Assembly: GCA_016200765.1 (NCBI GenBank)
Contig: JACQEC010000027.1
Span: forward strand, 1-14,063
Length of the DNA: 14,063 nt
Source: Chloroflexota bacterium
Lineage (GTDB): Bacteria; Chloroflexota; Anaerolineae; JACRMK01
Direction: 5' to 3'
Each line of letters starts with the position of its first letter. The stretch's first letter is position 1. The position numbers and the translations under genes are program-made. Positions 7,701-13,685 of this stretch are shown in pieces. The notes under the pieces were generated by a model. That model was given only the letters and a program-made list of their open reading frames with translations. It made no database searches and was not told where the DNA came from.

Positions 7701-8466
7701 GCGCCTCCCATAGGGTATTCTCCTCTTCATCCTCGTCCTCTGCTGCGCGCGCACTCTCTGCCCGTATATCGGCGCCCGGGTTGTCGTGCGCTTCAGCGGT
7801 CAACAACACAAATATCTCGTCCAGTTTCAGCGTCACCGAGCGGCGCGTCTGCATAATACCGCGTGGGTCAGTGTACTTGTTCGTCTCGATGAGGTAGTCG
7901 AGGTATCTGACCCGCGCTTCGGCTATAGCCGCAGGAGACGGTTTTAGCGCATCACGGATTTCCGTCTGCACAACGAGTTGCTTTTGCCCCACCTTGTAGC
8001 TCTCAAGTTGCAGGAACAGTTCCAACGTATCGTGCGCTTTGTGGACCGAGATCAGTTCCTCGCGCAACCGCGCAAGGAAAAACTCTGCTGCAGGGCGGGC
8101 CCGGACTTTATCGCGGGGAGAGAGCACGGACACAAAATCCGCTTCGATGGCGTCGCGCGACTGCGTGTTGTACGGGCTGGCGATCAGGGCTTGCACAGCG
8201 TTCTGCACATTCGGCAAATAGTAGAAACCTGCGTCGTCTGTCAACGTGTGTGCTACCTTTTGGTCTTCATATTCGGTAGCAAAGCGCGTTGCCGCTCGCT
8301 CGATTGCCTTGTCCAAATCGCCCGCGAACGCGCGGTCGGAGCGCAAGCCTTCGATGCGCCTGCTCATTTCCTCACCGGCGACTTTCTTTGCCTGTTCGGC
8401 AAGGAAACTCGCCACCCCATTCCAGATTTTTTCTTTTACGCTGTCGGGTAATGGAAGTGTTAGCAT
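4780..8466 (-). CDS. NACHT NTPase with C-terminal HEAT-repeat array (candidate NLR-like defence protein)
   Basis: This is a 1228-aa STAND NTPase. Residues 1 to about 180 form a mostly helical N-terminal domain I cannot assign; it is the probable effector or adaptor. Residues 186-221 (RYLDYLIETNKYTDPRGI...) are the segment commonly preceding bacterial NACHT modules, followed by an acidic linker (242-250). The NACHT module has Walker A GGPGAGKTT (285-293), Walker B ALVLLDGLDE (389-398), the VVTSR sensor (426-430), NPLML (507-511) and the winged-helix motif FMHLTFEEYFAA (634-645). Residues 779-1173 are twelve 33-residue HEAT (PBS-lyase-like) repeats, then a 55-residue cap. Known bacterial NACHT proteins of this layout sense phage components through the C-terminal repeats and trigger host growth arrest or death; that role is inferred here. 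ATG at 8466; no other large effector or nuclease motif is seen. No transmembrane segment is evident. Only its divergent MNT neighbour shares its promoter region. Confidence 0.95.
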   Translation of the reverse strand: MLTLPLPDSVKEKIWNGVASFLAEQAKKVAGEEMSRRIEGLRSDRAFAGDLDKAIERAATRFATEYEDQKVAHTLTDDAGFYYLPNVQNAVQALIASPYNTQSRDAIEADFVSVLSPRDKVRARPAAEFFLARLREELISVHKAHDTLELFLQLESYKVGQKQLVVQTEIRDALKPSPAAIAEARVRYLDYLIETNKYTDPRGIMQTRRSVTLKLDEIFVLLTAEAHDNPGADIRAESARAAEDEDEEENTLWEAQQRLRPNELRTEPVDLSLVLREHPRVAILGGPGAGKTTLMRFLALHFARAMQTVAESESAPFRPAAPPVRDHDGNDYGEARLPILLRVAVYADAFTKDRALSLREFLPTAFGSVDAPTEALGEVLYNALRNGRALVLLDGLDEIIEAGDRVEITRRIEEFAAGLHPHNRFVVTSRIAGYRSAPLGGGFAHFTLRELARPQIEKFLNRWCPAVERFHTPTAADAEVARRAQIEIDGIVKAVDKNEGVKRLAANPLMLTVLALIHHAGAHLPSRRVELYELAVKTLLEDWELARGIPSGKVVKENEARRMLGPLAHWLHASKSRGEASEGEVKDQLAQALGTWRGLPPDHQDVETAVDEFLQRVREHTGIFVERAPKVYGFMHLTFEEYFAARELVRRRDQTARRIYERRHQPRWEEPIRLAISFLSDDYPDDASDLIRTAILAEGEDATVQGYEPSRYEDILHRDLLLAGRCMGDCVGVDAALRQRVVRQLLMIYFDRQGAGAYEPLRRRIIGHLRDIQGTEAGEDALRGFLSALNHESEDLRGDAAEALGQLGNTIPEVPTALLTALNDKNERVRRNAVMALGRIGHATPEVLIALLTALNDEHEGVRGNAVLALMWLGNTTPAVLTALLTALNDKNEGVRGNAVGALGRLGNATPEVLAALLTALNDKSKGVRGNAAQALGRLGNATPEVLAALLTALNDADEDVRRSAALALGRSGDATPEVLTALVTALNDKSKGVRGNTVVALGRSGDATPEVLAALLTALKDKNGGVRGNAAQALGRIGHATPEVLIALLTALNDDKEYVRGNALVTLGWLGNATPEVLAALLTALNDKNGGVRGNAAQALGRLGNATPEVLAALLTALNDKSKGVRGNAATALGRLRNATPEVLAALLTALNDENEYVRGNAAEALEQLCNGPAVRRIRAQLHKIGESLHAFAADPRNRLRSLAISDQARYAAWDALWAVAQAMDEA
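4948..6132 (-). repeat. Twelve tandem 99-bp units encoding HEAT repeats
   Basis: The 3' third of the NACHT gene consists of twelve in-frame 99-bp units (33 codons). The consensus is PEVLAALLTALNDKN followed by xGVRGNAAxALGRLGNAT. The outermost units (first: EDALRGFLSALN...; last: ...EQLCNG) are the most diverged. Adjacent units share long identical DNA stretches. There is also a six-unit higher-order period: 5322-5368 equals 5916-5962 exactly, and 5074-5169 matches 5668-5763 with one mismatch (5122/5716), both at an offset of 594 bp. A two-unit (198 bp) similarity is seen near 5159 and 5357. Leucine codons in each unit are repeatedly TTA, unusual for this GC-rich window. Confidence 0.95.
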
Positions 8467-8512
8467 GGCTACCTGTCCAATTCTGCTTGCTTGCGTCCCC
8501 GTCCTTCAGTGC

Positions 8513-8520
8513 ATTATAAT
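8513..8520. promoter_or_regulatory. Symmetric ATTATAAT box: bidirectional -10 for NACHT and MNT genes
   Basis: The palindrome ATTATAAT contains TATAAT on both strands (+ at 8515-8520, - at 8518-8513). On the + strand a start seven bases downstream falls on 8527, the A of the MNT start codon, predicting a leaderless mRNA. On the - strand a start near 8506 leaves a leader of about 40 nt before the NACHT ATG at 8466. TTGCGT at 8491-8496 (18-bp spacer) is a weak + strand -35; no good - strand -35 is seen. Confidence 0.5.
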
Positions 8521-8526
8521 CGTGCT

Positions 8527-9003
8527 ATGCTGATCGCGCGACCCACTCTGTCTGAACAGGCCATCCTGCCTCAAGTCATAACGGCTTTGCGCGCGGCGCT
8601 AACCGATCGGCTGGTGGCTGTCGTCCTGTTCGGCTCGCGAGCGCGCAACGATGCCTCTGCCGAGAGCGATTGGGATATGCTGGTCATCGCCGAGAACTTG
8701 CCCGCCAAGACCTTTGAGCGCCATCTCTACCTGAAGCGAATCCTCCCACCGGATTGCCGCGGCGCCGTATCTATGCTGGCGCGCACACCCGCCGAATTTG
8801 AAGCCGCTGTGTCTTCTCTCTATCTGGACATCGCCCTTGACGGCCAAATTCTCTACGACCCGCGCGGTTATGCCGCCGAGCGACTAGCCGCCTTGCGCCG
8901 GCTCATCGAGCACGCCGGCCTCTATCGTGAGCGCACCGCCGACGGTGATCTGTGGCGCTGGCAGGTAGAACCGGCTCAACCCTGGTCTCTGTCATGGCCA
9001 TAG
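8527..9003 (+). CDS. MNT-type minimal nucleotidyltransferase
   Basis: This 158-aa protein of the DNA polymerase beta-like nucleotidyltransferase superfamily has FGSRARNDASAESDWDML, i.e. Gly36-Ser37 followed by Asp48 and Asp50, the metal-binding pair. The third carboxylate position, shortly before TPAEFE, seems to be a serine (GAVSML), as in some antitoxin-type members. The tail (GDLWRWQVEPAQPWSLSW) is rich in Trp. MNT proteins of this size normally act as antitoxins that pair with, and often AMPylate, a HEPN RNase toxin encoded directly next to them. Here an overlapping ATG at 8994 starts only a short HEPN-like stub, so the partner seems to be lost. The ATG at 8527 has no Shine-Dalgarno and is probably leaderless. 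A TTG at 8491 is in frame but lies upstream of the promoter box. Confidence 0.88.
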   Translation: MLIARPTLSEQAILPQVITALRAALTDRLVAVVLFGSRARNDASAESDWDMLVIAENLPAKTFERHLYLKRILPPDCRGAVSMLARTPAEFEAAVSSLYLDIALDGQILYDPRGYAAERLAALRRLIEHAGLYRERTADGDLWRWQVEPAQPWSLSWP

Positions 9004-9050
9004 CCAGCGGGCAGATGCCGCCTGACGCTCGGTATCGCTTGCGGCTGGCC
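8994..9050 (+). pseudogene. Possible N-terminal stub of a HEPN-domain gene
   Basis: An ATG at 8994 overlaps the MNT stop codon (9001-9003), the usual translational-coupling layout of MNT-HEPN pairs. The frame reads MAIASGQMPPDARYRLRLA up to 9050. DARYRLRLA resembles the first helix of HEPN proteins that accompany this nucleotidyltransferase type. After 9050 the frame runs antisense through the end of the acyl-CoA ligase gene and stops at 9149, so the rest of the HEPN domain, including its R-x4-6-H RNase motif, is missing. Nineteen residues are little evidence; this could be chance. Confidence 0.4.
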
Positions 9051-9058
9051 TGCTTCTC

Positions 9059-9102
9059 TCACTGTCCCCGCAACACCCGCTTCAAAATCTTCCCGGTCGC
9101 GC
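9059..9102 (-). repeat. 44-bp direct repeat: ligase 3' end, second copy at 4633-4676
   Basis: This stretch holds the last 14 codons and the stop of the intact acyl-CoA ligase gene. It matches 4633-4676 in the same orientation at 40 of 44 positions (mismatches 4638/9064, 4640/9066, 4647/9073, 4669/9095), and the homology ends sharply at 4677/9103. The two copies bracket exactly the NACHT-MNT block. No integrase or transposase is present to name it an attachment site. Confidence 0.7.
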
Positions 9103-10549
9103 TCTTGGGCAGTTCCTTCACAAACTCCACAGCCTCCGGCGCTTTGTAAACCGCGATGCGCTCACGGCAGAAGGCGATCAACTCCTCGCTCGTCGCCGCC
9201 GCGCCGTCCTTCAGCACCACCGCCGCCCGCACCGCCTCGCCCTTGAGTGGGTCGGGCGCGCCATAGATGGCTAACTCCTTCACCGCCGGATGCCGGTAGA
9301 GCACCTGCTCCACCTCCGCCGGCCAGACCTTGAAGCCGGAGACGTTGATCATGTCCTTGACGCGGTCCACAATGAAGACGTAGCCCTCGTCGTCCATCGT
9401 GCCGATGTCGCCGGAGTGCAGCCAGCCGCCGCGCAGTGCGCGCGCCGTGTCTTCCGGCTTGCCCCAGTAGCCCTGCATCACGCCCGGCCCCTTGATGCCA
9501 ATCTCGCCCCACTGCCCCAGCGGCAGTTCGTTATCTTGCTCGTCCAGTATCTTCAATTCAAAGTTCTCGACCGCCGTGCCGACACTGCCGAACTTGTGCC
9601 GGAAGTCGTGGTTGTAGCAGGCGAACGGCGAGCACTCCGTCAGCCCGTAGCCCTCATAGACCGGCCGGCCGAAGCGCTCCGTCCAGCGCCGCGAGATTTC
9701 CTGCGGCATCGTCGCCGCCGCCGAGAACTCGTAGCGGATGGACGAGAGATCGTACTTGGACAAATCCATGTTTAGCAGATTGATGTAGATGGTCGGCACG
9801 GCGAAGAACATCGTCACGCGCTCGCGCCGGATGGAGTCGAGCACGGCGTCGGGCACAAAGCGGCGATAGAGGACGAGCGTGGCGCAGGCGGTGAAGGCGG
9901 CGTTCATGATGAAGTTCTGGCCGAAGACGTGGAACAGCGGCAGGAACAGCGCCAGCCGGTCGTCCGGCTTGTATCCGGCGTGATGCACCGTCGCATACAG
10001 GTTGGAGACGACGTTGCCGTGCGTCAGCGTCGCGCCCTTCGGGAAGCCGGTTGTGCCGGAGGTGTAGAGCAGGAGCGCCGGGTCTGTGGGCCGCAGGTCG
10101 GCGGCCTTGCCCTCGCTCGCGCCCTTGCTCAGCCAGTCGTCGAGCGCGATCTGCCCGTGCGGGTCGCCCGCGCACACGACGACCTGCCGCAATGACGGGC
10201 AATCGTCACGCCGAACATTGGGGAGCAGATCGCTCACCGTGAACAACGCCACCGCGCCGGAGTCGTTGACAATATACGCCACCTCCTCCGACTTGAGGAT
10301 GGCGTTGACCGAGACGGCCACCGCGCCCGCCTTCAACACCGCCAGATAGCAGACGGCGAACTGCGGGATGTTCGGCAGGTAGATCGCCACACGGTCGCCG
10401 CGCTCAACCCCGTTGGCCTTCAGCGCATTGGCCAGCCGATTGGCGCGCGTATTCAGGTCGCCATACTGAAGTTGCGCGCCCTCGAAGATGAGCGCGGGCT
10501 TGTTGGGAAAGAGTTTTGCCGCGCGTTCGACGTGTTGGGCAATGTTCAT
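9059..10549 (-). CDS. AMP-forming acyl-CoA ligase (long-chain fatty-acid-CoA ligase type)
   Basis: This adenylate-forming enzyme activates a carboxylic acid with ATP and ligates it to CoA in the cytosol. Core motifs (numbered from the ATG at 10555) are YTSGTTGFPKGA (164-175, phosphate loop), YEGYGLTE (300-307), HSGDIG (380-385) and VDRVKDMINVSGFKVWPAEVE (396-416, hinge and CoA side). PKSATGKILKR at the C-terminus carries the catalytic Lys489. Full length for the family; chain length of the acid cannot be read. Two starts compete: ATG at 10555 (GAGG only 3 bases upstream) and ATG at 10549 (GAGG 9 bases upstream). The second is preferred on spacing and gives 496 aa. The Shine-Dalgarno overlaps the stop codon of the zinc-finger gene, so translation is probably coupled. 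Its 3' end is duplicated as a relic at 4633-4676. Confidence 0.95.
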   Translation of the reverse strand: MNIAQHVERAAKLFPNKPALIFEGAQLQYGDLNTRANRLANALKANGVERGDRVAIYLPNIPQFAVCYLAVLKAGAVAVSVNAILKSEEVAYIVNDSGAVALFTVSDLLPNVRRDDCPSLRQVVVCAGDPHGQIALDDWLSKGASEGKAADLRPTDPALLLYTSGTTGFPKGATLTHGNVVSNLYATVHHAGYKPDDRLALFLPLFHVFGQNFIMNAAFTACATLVLYRRFVPDAVLDSIRRERVTMFFAVPTIYINLLNMDLSKYDLSSIRYEFSAAATMPQEISRRWTERFGRPVYEGYGLTECSPFACYNHDFRHKFGSVGTAVENFELKILDEQDNELPLGQWGEIGIKGPGVMQGYWGKPEDTARALRGGWLHSGDIGTMDDEGYVFIVDRVKDMINVSGFKVWPAEVEQVLYRHPAVKELAIYGAPDPLKGEAVRAAVVLKDGAAATSEELIAFCRERIAVYKAPEAVEFVKELPKSATGKILKRVLRGQ

Positions 10550-10560
10550 CGTCATTCACC

Positions 10561-10779
10561 TCACGCGGCAATCGCCAGAGCAGCCAGCTTCTCGACACGC
10601 GCATCAACCTCGCGCAACATCTCTTGAACCCTATTGACGGTTTCCTCATCGAACATCGGCTCGCCGCACTGCTCGCAGACCCACGCCGGCAGATCGTCAA
10701 TAATCAGGTGATAGCCTTTGCGGTTGGCGGCAAAGCTCACTCGCTGACGCGCTAGTTGGGCTTGACCGTGCATGCACAT
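10561..10779 (-). CDS. YgiT-type zinc-finger protein (MqsA N-terminal-like)
   Basis: This 72-aa protein ends its conserved core with IIDDLPAWVCEQCGEPMFDEE, the signature of the YgiT/MqsA-type zinc finger (second knuckle Cys35, Cys38). A helical tail follows. In the family the first knuckle is C-x2-C near the N-terminus; here the segment reads MCMHGQAQL, so the second cysteine appears to be replaced by glycine (C-M-H-G). His4 might substitute as ligand, or zinc binding may be weakened. Members are usually antitoxin-like partners of a small RelE/MqsR- or DUF4258-type toxin encoded just upstream. Here the upstream gene is an aminopeptidase, so it is a solo copy. It lies 35 bp after that gene and 11 bp before the ligase start. 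ATG at 10779 chosen; in-frame GTGs at 10782 and 10791 are alternatives. Confidence 0.8.
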   Translation of the reverse strand: MCMHGQAQLARQRVSFAANRKGYHLIIDDLPAWVCEQCGEPMFDEETVNRVQEMLREVDARVEKLAALAIAA

Positions 10780-10814
10780 CACGCTCTTCACCCCTTTCGT
10801 GTCTGCCAGTTCGG

Positions 10815-11888
10815 TTACACAAACGCCAGCGCGCGCTCGTCGTGCTCGCCCATCGCGTTCACCAGCGCGCACAGCCAGCGCACCGCGCCCACCGCGTCGT
10901 TGAGGTCCATGGTCTCGACCGGTGAGTGCGAGTAGCGGCGGCAGAGGCCGAGGCCGCCGGTCGGGATGCCCTCGCGCGCCAGATGGATCGTCGCCGCGTC
11001 GGTGGACGATTTGCCGATGACCGTCGCCGGTTGGTAGGCAACGCCCGCGCGCTGTGCCGCTTCGTGCATGATGCGCTTCATCGAGCCGTGCATGATACTG
11101 CCGCTGTTCGCCAACAGCATCACTGGCCCGCGCCCGATGCCCGTTGGCATCTCCTTGTGGTAACTCACGTCGGGCGTGTCGCCGCTCATGAACGTGTCTA
11201 TCACGACCGCGTAATCGGGGTTGGCGTGCTCCGCCGCCACCTTCGCGCCGCGCAGGCCGACCTCCTCCTGCACCGCCACCAGCCCGACCAGCGTGCCCGC
11301 AATGGTTTGCCCTTGCAGTTCGCGGAACAGTTGCAACAGCACCGCGCACGAGATACGGTTGTCAATGCCCTTGCCCACGATACGGTCGGGGTTGGTCATA
11401 TGCTCCAACTCGCTCAACCAGACCCACGGGTCGCCGATGGCGATGCCCATGCGCCGCACCTCGTCGGCGGAAGCCGCGCCGACATCCACATACATGCCAT
11501 CCATCGGCTGGACGCGCTGGCGTTCCTCTGCCGACTGCAAATGCCCGGACTTCGCGCCGACGACGCCGAGGTGGCCGTTGACCCACACCTTGCGCCCGAC
11601 GATCAGCGAGTCGAGCACGCCGCCCAGCCGGTCAATCTTCAGGAAGCCGTCGGGCAGGATGCTCTTGACCATACCGCCGATTTCGTCGGAGTGAGCCGAG
11701 ACCATCAGGCGCGGGTGCGCGGCGCGGCCTTGCTTGACGGCATAGAGGTTGCCAAAGCGGTCCACCTCAACGCTGTCGGCCAGCGGCTTGAACGCCTCGA
11801 CCAGATAGCGCACTACGGGCTGTTCAAAGCCCGGCGGCGCGTGCAGGGCGGTCAGTTCACGCAGAGTGGTGAGAAGTTGATCTTTCAA
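10815..11888 (-). CDS. M42-family metalloaminopeptidase
   Basis: This co-catalytic dinuclear-metal peptidase of the glutamyl/tetrahedral aminopeptidase (FrvX/YsdC) family is 357 aa from the start chosen. Metal and catalytic residues, numbered from the longer frame start at 11945, are His85 and Asp87 (SAHSDEIGG), Asp195 (GIDNRIS), Glu227-Glu228 (VQEEVGLRGA), Asp250 (VIDTFMS) and His340 (RRYSHSPVETM); all are present. Members form large cytosolic oligomers that trim peptides from the N-terminus. The frame is open to a TTG at 11945, but the TTG at 11888 has an ideal AGGAG five bases upstream and gives a family-typical N-terminus (KDQLLTTLRELTALHAPPG). The longer start would also overlap the upstream gene. 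The neighbouring M20 peptidase suggests a peptide or amino-acid salvage unit with the ligase downstream. Confidence 0.93.
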   Translation of the reverse strand: MKDQLLTTLRELTALHAPPGFEQPVVRYLVEAFKPLADSVEVDRFGNLYAVKQGRAAHPRLMVSAHSDEIGGMVKSILPDGFLKIDRLGGVLDSLIVGRKVWVNGHLGVVGAKSGHLQSAEERQRVQPMDGMYVDVGAASADEVRRMGIAIGDPWVWLSELEHMTNPDRIVGKGIDNRISCAVLLQLFRELQGQTIAGTLVGLVAVQEEVGLRGAKVAAEHANPDYAVVIDTFMSGDTPDVSYHKEMPTGIGRGPVMLLANSGSIMHGSMKRIMHEAAQRAGVAYQPATVIGKSSTDAATIHLAREGIPTGGLGLCRRYSHSPVETMDLNDAVGAVRWLCALVNAMGEHDERALAFV

Positions 11889-11893
11889 GGGTT

Positions 11894-11898
11894 CTCCT
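11894..11898 (-). promoter_or_regulatory. AGGAG ribosome-binding site deciding the M42 start
   Basis: On the - strand, AGGAG at 11898-11894 lies five bases before the TTG at 11888. It is the strongest Shine-Dalgarno in this operon. It supports a TTG start over the upstream in-frame TTG at 11945, which has no such site. Confidence 0.65.
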
Positions 11899-11925
11899 AC
11901 GTCTACTGTTTCCACACATTTAGCC

Positions 11926-12459
11926 CTACGGCTCTTGGTTGCCAATCACACTGTCGGTACAATAATAAATCTTCAGCGGTATAAGTTGATCATCAAATCT
12001 AGTAGCAAGGCCGAATGCAACTAAACGATGCATTCCATCCGTAACATAGTATTTACCATCGTCCCTCATTCCCTGAAGTTTATCGGTAACAAAACACTCC
12101 CCAAGTCGATCCCAAGACCCTTGAATAAAAAGCTCATAGTAGAGTTTGACCTGAGGCCCATTCAATCCACGATAGTCGGGTCGGCTTGGGGTATCCAAGA
12201 GTGTTGGCCATTGTCTTATTTCTTCAATTGCTGTAGTAATGAGTGGATGATCTTCAAGTCGAGGATTGGGATTCCGAGGAGACGAATTGATGATCAGTTG
12301 TGCGAAATCCCCTCTGGTAAGCTCTGCCCAACAGCAATGTTTAGACGTCAGTGATCGCTTGATCATGTCAAGGTCAACTTGACATAGTTTAGGATCTGCA
12401 TGCAACCGCAGTCGCAGAACTTCTCGCTCTTCGGCATTAAGCTCTCGAATGATCCTCAT
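11926..12459 (-). CDS. AT-rich hypothetical protein with ParB/sulfiredoxin-like DGxHR motif
   Basis: From the ATG at 12459 this is 177 aa (a TTG at 12474 adds five). I recognise no full-length family. Near the C-terminus DGKYYVTDGMHRLVAFGLAT followed by LIPLKIYY resembles the ParB/Srx fold signature, in which a DGxHR loop binds nucleotide and is followed by a hydrophobic helix. Those proteins include ParB CTPases, sulfiredoxin and phage- or island-encoded nuclease/ATPase relatives. The N-terminal half is helical and charged. Base composition stands out: 12001-12060 has 25 G+C of 60, whereas 12841-12900 in the next gene has 42 of 60. It lies between two peptidase genes in the same direction, 37 bp before the M42 start. 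Recent acquisition is likely; function unknown. Confidence 0.7.
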   Translation of the reverse strand: MRIIRELNAEEREVLRLRLHADPKLCQVDLDMIKRSLTSKHCCWAELTRGDFAQLIINSSPRNPNPRLEDHPLITTAIEEIRQWPTLLDTPSRPDYRGLNGPQVKLYYELFIQGSWDRLGECFVTDKLQGMRDDGKYYVTDGMHRLVAFGLATRFDDQLIPLKIYYCTDSVIGNQEP

Positions 12460-12517
12460 CTCACACGTTACCAAAGATTTAACTTTAGTTATTACAAGTT
12501 CAGCAACACCACCCCAT

Positions 12518-13660
12518 CTATAGCTCAGTCAATAGCCCCGCCACCACCGCCGCGCGCATGGGCAGCATGCCCACGATGATGTGCTCGTGGGGCGAGTGCG
12601 CGCCGTTGCCGACCGCGCCGAGGCCGTCTATCGTCGGGATGCCCAGCGCGGCCGTGAAATTGCCGTCACTGCCGCCGCCGGTGCCGGTCTCGTCCAGCGC
12701 ATAGTCCAGTTGCGCGGCAATCTGCTTGGCCTGCGCGAAGCGTGCCATCGCCTGCGGCGTGCGCTCCATCGGCGGGCGGTTGAGGCCGCCGGTGATGTGC
12801 AGGGTCGTGTCCGGCGTGGCCGGTTGCAGGGCCTGCGCCGCCTGCTCGATGCGCGCCCACTCGCCCACCGTCATCACCCGCACGTCAATCTCGGCGTGCG
12901 CTTCAGCCGCCACCACGTTACTGCGCGTGCCGCCGCCCACCACGCCCACGTTGACCGTCGTGCCCTTGGCCGGATCGTTCAGCGCGTGGAACTTCACAAT
13001 CTGGTGCGCCAGTTCCACAATGGCGCTGCGCCCCCGCTCCGGGTCTGCGCCGGCGTGCGCCGCGCGCCCTTTGACCGTCAGCCAGAATCCGCCGACGCCC
13101 TTGCGCCACGTCTTGAGCGCGCCCTGCGGCCCTACGCCCGGCTCCAGCACCAGCACCGTATCGCTCCGGCGCGCCTCGCTCTCAATCAGGCCGCGGCTGG
13201 TGCGACTGCCGGTTTCCTCGTCGCTCGTGACCAGAAAGACCACCTTGCGCGACGGCATCAGGTTCAGCGCGCGCAGGGCTTTCAGCGCGTACAGGCCGAT
13301 GACGATGCCGCCCTTCATGTCGAAGATGCCGGGCCCGCGCGCGATCCGGCCTTCGTTGCGAAACGGCATCGCCGCCAGCGTCCCCAGCGGATAGACGGTA
13401 TCTATATGGGTCAGGATGGTCAGTTGCGGCTTATCCTGACCGCCGCCGCCAAACTCGGCGCGCAGGTGATTGCCTGCATCCGGTTGTGGCGCCGTCTCAA
13501 CGCGCCCGCCCGCGGCTTCAAACTGCGCGCGCAGAAACGCTTGCGCGCGGTCTATCGCCGCTTTGTCGTCGGTCGGCGTCTCCAACTCGACCAGCGCGCG
13601 CAATGAGTCCAGCATGGCCTCGCGTTGCGGCTGAAGATAATCGTGTATGGTTTGGATCAT
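12518..13660 (-). CDS. M20-family metallopeptidase, carboxypeptidase G2-like
   Basis: This zinc exopeptidase/hydrolase of about 380 aa probably releases C-terminal glutamate or similar amino acids, as carboxypeptidase G2 does. Ligands, numbered from the TTG at 13669, are His88 and Asp90 (THIDTVYPLG), bridging Asp117 (GPGIFDMKGG), catalytic Glu151 with ligand Glu152 (SDEETGS), Glu176 (VLEPG) and His358 (GNGAHSPHEH). The middle third holds the dimerisation lid typical of M20 (KGRAAHAGADPERG). No signal peptide is seen, so it is cytosolic. ATG at 13660 is preferred over the TTG at 13669; neither has a strong Shine-Dalgarno. It follows the unknown gene by 25 bp and precedes the AT-rich gene and the M42 peptidase on the same strand. 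Confidence 0.94.
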   Translation of the reverse strand: MIQTIHDYLQPQREAMLDSLRALVELETPTDDKAAIDRAQAFLRAQFEAAGGRVETAPQPDAGNHLRAEFGGGGQDKPQLTILTHIDTVYPLGTLAAMPFRNEGRIARGPGIFDMKGGIVIGLYALKALRALNLMPSRKVVFLVTSDEETGSRTSRGLIESEARRSDTVLVLEPGVGPQGALKTWRKGVGGFWLTVKGRAAHAGADPERGRSAIVELAHQIVKFHALNDPAKGTTVNVGVVGGGTRSNVVAAEAHAEIDVRVMTVGEWARIEQAAQALQPATPDTTLHITGGLNRPPMERTPQAMARFAQAKQIAAQLDYALDETGTGGGSDGNFTAALGIPTIDGLGAVGNGAHSPHEHIIVGMLPMRAAVVAGLLTEL

Positions 13661-13685
13661 GGTATGCAAGCCTATCGTTCAAGAT

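Noticed and set aside
10926..11984. A 352-codon + strand frame opposite the M42 peptidase
   Set aside because: Arg/His-rich composition typical of antisense frames in GC-rich genes; the - strand frame has all M42 metal ligands.
12028..12354. 108-codon + strand frame in the AT-rich region
   Set aside because: No recognisable motif or ribosome site; the - strand frame carries a DGxHR motif and fits the operon direction.
12581..13606. A 341-codon + strand frame opposite the M20 peptidase
   Set aside because: Antisense shadow; the - strand protein retains every M20 catalytic residue.
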